This document shows positions 5,725 to 7,864 of a DNA stretch of 7,864 nt, piece after piece (positions within the stretch are counted from its first letter, which is position 1; every line of letters begins with the position of its first letter). This DNA is from Prevotella sp. CAG:732 (GTDB taxonomy: Bacteria > Bacteroidota > Bacteroidia > Bacteroidales > Bacteroidaceae): assembly GCA_000436035.1 (NCBI GenBank), contig FR893268.1:65514-73377 (forward strand). Direction: 5' to 3'. A model generated the notes under the pieces. It was given only the letters and a program-made list of their open reading frames with translations, did no database searches and was not told where the DNA came from. The position numbers and the translations under genes are program-made.

Positions 5725-6990
5725 TTACAAAATATGCAACTGTACCAACTCTATCTTGCGAGAGGTGGATTTGATAATCTTAAACTCATATTTGTCGAAC
5801 TTCACGACCTCATTGAGCTTTGGAAAACTCTGATATTCATGGAGTATCAAACCGCCTATGGTCATGTACTCGTCGCTCTCAGGCAAGTCTAAGTCAAACA
5901 TCTCGTTTACTTTGTCTATCTCCAAACGAGCCGACAGGAGATAATCTCCATCTGCTGTTTGCTTGGCAACATATTTCGTAGAGTCGTGCTCATCCTCGAT
6001 GTCACCAAAGATTTCCTCCACGATGTCCTCCAAACTAACCAGTCCACTGGTACCTCCAAACTCATCTACGACGACACCAAGCGTCTTCTTCTGCTGCAAG
6101 AATATCTTCATCAGTTTCTGTGCCTGCATCGTCTCTGGCACGAAAGGCATGGTGCGGATATGGTCTTGCCATTTCTTAGGACTGCGGAAGAGTTCGGAGC
6201 TATGGATATAACCCTCGATATGGTCGATGTCCTCCTTATAAACAACAATCTTAGAGTTGCCACTCTCCACAAATTTCTGTTGCAACTCTTCCAAGGAGGC
6301 ATCCCAATCCACCGCCTGAATCTCGGTACGAGGCACCATACAGTCCCTCACCTTGGTATCAGAGAAATCCAAGGCATTCTGGAATATCTTAACCTCGTCA
6401 TTGATGTCGGAATCCTTCTCTGCATTGTCGATACTTGACTGAACCAAATAGTCCAAATCCACCTTTGAGAAGCCATCATCAGCACTCTCATCATCCATCT
6501 TCAAACCGAATACACGAAGAATCACCTTGCTCAAGAAAGTACTGAACTTGCTAATCGGCCACAAGACCACATAGCAGATATAAGCAAACGGACTAAACAC
6601 CGCCAACAAGCGGTTAGGGTTTGCCTTGAACAAAGTCTTTGGAAGGAACTCGCCGGTGAAAAGCACAATCAAAGTAGATAATATGGTATCAGCAGGCACC
6701 GTAAATCCTGCATCCATACCTGCGAATATCGTATTGTCGAAAAGACGAGCTATCAGAATACCATAGATAACAAGAGCGATATTGTTGCCCACCAACATGG
6801 TGCTGACGAAGCCATTAGGATGGGCATAAAAGAGGGAGATGATACGCTGCGTAAAGCCGTTTCTCTCCTTATCCATCTCTGCCAACATACGGTTGGAAGA
6901 GACAAAAGCAATCTCCATTCCGCTAAAGAAAGCGGAGAAGACCATTGTAATAATAATACCAATTATAAGACTAACACCTACTTGTTCCAT
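5725..6990 (-). CDS. HlyC/CorC (CNNM/CorB-type) membrane protein, DUF21-CBS-CorC
   Basis: A 421-residue inner-membrane protein of the CNNM/CorB family, linked to Mg2+/Co2+ transport or efflux and often misnamed hemolysin; in gliding Bacteroidota the paralogue is GldE. The N-terminal DUF21 region (1-160) has several hydrophobic helices, the FSGMEIAF signature (22-29) and GEFLPKT (113-119) with E114 and P117-K118 of the conserved ExxPK motif. The paired CBS domains span about 205-325 with MVPRTEI (219-224) and the strongly conserved DEFGGTSGLVSLEDIVEEIF (309-328), where nucleotide binding normally occurs. The CorC_HlyC C-terminal domain occupies about 340-421. Length and all key motifs are intact. 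It starts 16 bp after the lptC stop, so the two genes are almost certainly cotranscribed, and a terminator follows. Transported ion not deducible from sequence. Confidence 0.94.
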   Translation of the reverse strand: MEQVGVSLIIGIIITMVFSAFFSGMEIAFVSSNRMLAEMDKERNGFTQRIISLFYAHPNGFVSTMLVGNNIALVIYGILIARLFDNTIFAGMDAGFTVPADTILSTLIVLFTGEFLPKTLFKANPNRLLAVFSPFAYICYVVLWPISKFSTFLSKVILRVFGLKMDDESADDGFSKVDLDYLVQSSIDNAEKDSDINDEVKIFQNALDFSDTKVRDCMVPRTEIQAVDWDASLEELQQKFVESGNSKIVVYKEDIDHIEGYIHSSELFRSPKKWQDHIRTMPFVPETMQAQKLMKIFLQQKKTLGVVVDEFGGTSGLVSLEDIVEEIFGDIEDEHDSTKYVAKQTADGDYLLSARLEIDKVNEMFDLDLPESDEYMTIGGLILHEYQSFPKLNEVVKFDKYEFKIIKSTSRKIELVQLHIL

Positions 6991-7006
6991 TGTCTATATT
7001 GTTATA

Positions 7007-7666
7007 TTAGTGCATGAGCGGGACAGAATTCGTCGCACTTCTCGGTGTAGCCTGAGGGCGCATATTCCGCTTAACGGAATCAGGTTGCGAACTCAAAGTA
7101 TCATTCTGAGTACCAGCCACATCACCCTTCTCGAAGCTACCTTTCGAATTGCTCACGAAGTATCTTGTCATCTTCTCATCACTCCAAAAATGAGACCCCT
7201 GCAGTGTTCTTTCAGGGGTAACCAACTTACTAAACACATCACTGGAAAGTTCATGCTTGTTTTGGTCCCAAGTGAGTTGCTCGCTGGTGAAACGGAGTCC
7301 ATCCTTGGTCAATATACGTACTCGCCCATAGAGTTTCCACACCTTCAGTTGGTCAAAATAGTAAGCCGTATCACTTTGGATATAGCTATTGATATGAAAA
7401 GTCTCATCAAACTGTTCGAGCAAGATACCTTTCTCGAAAGTCCAACGTGACGGATTCTTGGCAGTATTGACCTCCCATCGTTCCGTGACAATGCGATATT
7501 TCATCACTCCAGAGTCGCTGACAAGCGTATTGACACCATACGAAGTCATCATCGCCACCGAATCCTTGGCGAGGATAGCAGGCGCAGTATGCTCCACCTG
7601 TTCCTGGCAAGCCTCCATGAACAAGAGCATCAACCCTCCGAAAAATACGTTTCTTAATCTATACAT
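7007..7666 (-). CDS. lptC: LPS export ABC transporter periplasmic protein LptC
   Basis: A 219-residue LptC-family protein that passes lipopolysaccharide from the inner-membrane LptBFG transporter to the LptA bridge. A short hydrophobic N-terminus (7-19) ends in MEAC with C20, a weak lipobox, suggesting a lipoprotein rather than the single-pass helix of E. coli LptC (inference). Residues 35-175 form the LptC beta-jellyroll: DSVAMMTSYGV, WEVNTAK, WTFEKGILLEQFD, then SDTAYYFDQLKVWKLYGRV and FTSEQLTWDQNKHEL, all typical of the Bacteroidota family. Residues 180-219 are a Ser/Thr/Asn/Pro-rich, probably disordered tail (SQPDSVKRN, PQATPRSATN) absent from the short E. coli protein. The start is ATG at 7666-7664, 51 bp after the stop of the upstream outer-membrane gene; the corC-type gene follows by 16 bp. 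Confidence 0.92.
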   Translation of the reverse strand: MYRLRNVFFGGLMLLFMEACQEQVEHTAPAILAKDSVAMMTSYGVNTLVSDSGVMKYRIVTERWEVNTAKNPSRWTFEKGILLEQFDETFHINSYIQSDTAYYFDQLKVWKLYGRVRILTKDGLRFTSEQLTWDQNKHELSSDVFSKLVTPERTLQGSHFWSDEKMTRYFVSNSKGSFEKGDVAGTQNDTLSSQPDSVKRNMRPQATPRSATNSVPLMH

Positions 7667-7717
7667 TATTATATATGTAAGACACTTACTTGACTTTCAT
7701 ACCAAAAGAGAGGAGAA

Positions 7718-7864
7718 TTACTTCATTCTCCACTTTCTGAACCACTCCTCATTGAAAGTAAATCCAATGTTAAGACGGAAGGTATTCTCTGAAATCAAAT
7801 CCTTGGCAGAACTCTTCACCCACTGACCGCTGATGTTCAAGAAAGAACGGCGGGGGGGGGGATT
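7718..7864 (-). CDS. C-terminal end of a probable outer-membrane beta-barrel protein (cut by window)
   Basis: The - strand frame ending at the TAA at 7720-7718 is open to the window edge and gives 48 residues. It reads RRSFLNISGQWVKSSAKDL, then ENTFRLNIGFTFNEEWF and RKWRMK. The alternating pattern of FRLNIGFTFNEEWF is that of a last beta-strand with an aromatic end, as in Bacteroidota outer-membrane proteins found near lptC. The family cannot be named from this fragment. The first visible codons (N-P-P-P-R-R) come from a run of ten G at 7852-7861 and may not be real sequence. Confidence 0.7.
   Translation of the reverse strand, partial: NPPPRRSFLNISGQWVKSSAKDLISENTFRLNIGFTFNEEWFRKWRMK
7852..7861. 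repeat. Homopolymer run of ten G at the window edge
   Basis: Ten consecutive G, three bases from the right end, inside the reading frame of the partial outer-membrane protein gene. It would encode Pro-Pro-Pro on the - strand. It is the only such run in the window. Either a sequencing or assembly end artefact or a slippage-prone tract. Confidence 0.9.

Noticed and set aside
6839..7450. 203-codon + strand frame antisense to corC and lptC
   Set aside because: It spans the start of one and most of another well-supported gene on the opposite strand; no domain or plausible start context.
7677..7689. Small palindrome GTAAG-ACA-CTTAC between the outer-membrane gene and lptC
   Set aside because: A 5-bp stem with no T-run is too weak for a terminator and too short to claim as an operator.

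Overview
The window looks like a chromosomal piece from a Bacteroidota gut-type bacterium, most likely Prevotella/Segatella. This is inferred from the protein families and the lack of Shine-Dalgarno sites: starts are preceded by A-rich DNA. No database search was possible. It holds five protein genes, two of them cut by the window edges. I see no tRNA, rRNA, CRISPR, IS element or other sign of recent mobility.

Left block (+ strand, 1-2879): the nearly complete gene for a Wzc-type bacterial tyrosine kinase that would control capsule or exopolysaccharide polymerisation, with an unusually long Tyr/Gly/Ser tail. Six bases later comes a small capless HAD-family hydrolase. The pair is probably the end of a surface-polysaccharide operon and is closed by a strong intrinsic terminator at 2928-2964.

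Middle (2880-3330): a 451-bp convergent intergenic region with a terminator near each end, one per strand. Between the terminators, from 3001 to about 3264, the DNA is organised on a strict 22-bp period. Three sequence families (A, B, C) follow one another in the same register. This is not a CRISPR and, because 22 is not a multiple of 3, not a peptide repeat. It is the most unusual thing in the window.

Right block (- strand, 7864-3331, read right to left): the C-terminal end of a probable outer-membrane beta-barrel protein, then lptC (LPS transport), a CNNM/CorC (HlyC/CorC) membrane protein with DUF21-CBS-CorC domains, a terminator, and a PpiD/SurA-like periplasmic chaperone with its own leader. 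Together this is an envelope-biogenesis neighbourhood: LPS export, outer-membrane protein folding and ion homeostasis. OMP, lptC and corC are closely spaced and probably cotranscribed. ppiD lies behind a terminator and probably has its own promoter.

The right edge ends in a run of ten G, which is either an assembly or sequencing artefact or a slippage-prone tract in the outer-membrane protein gene.
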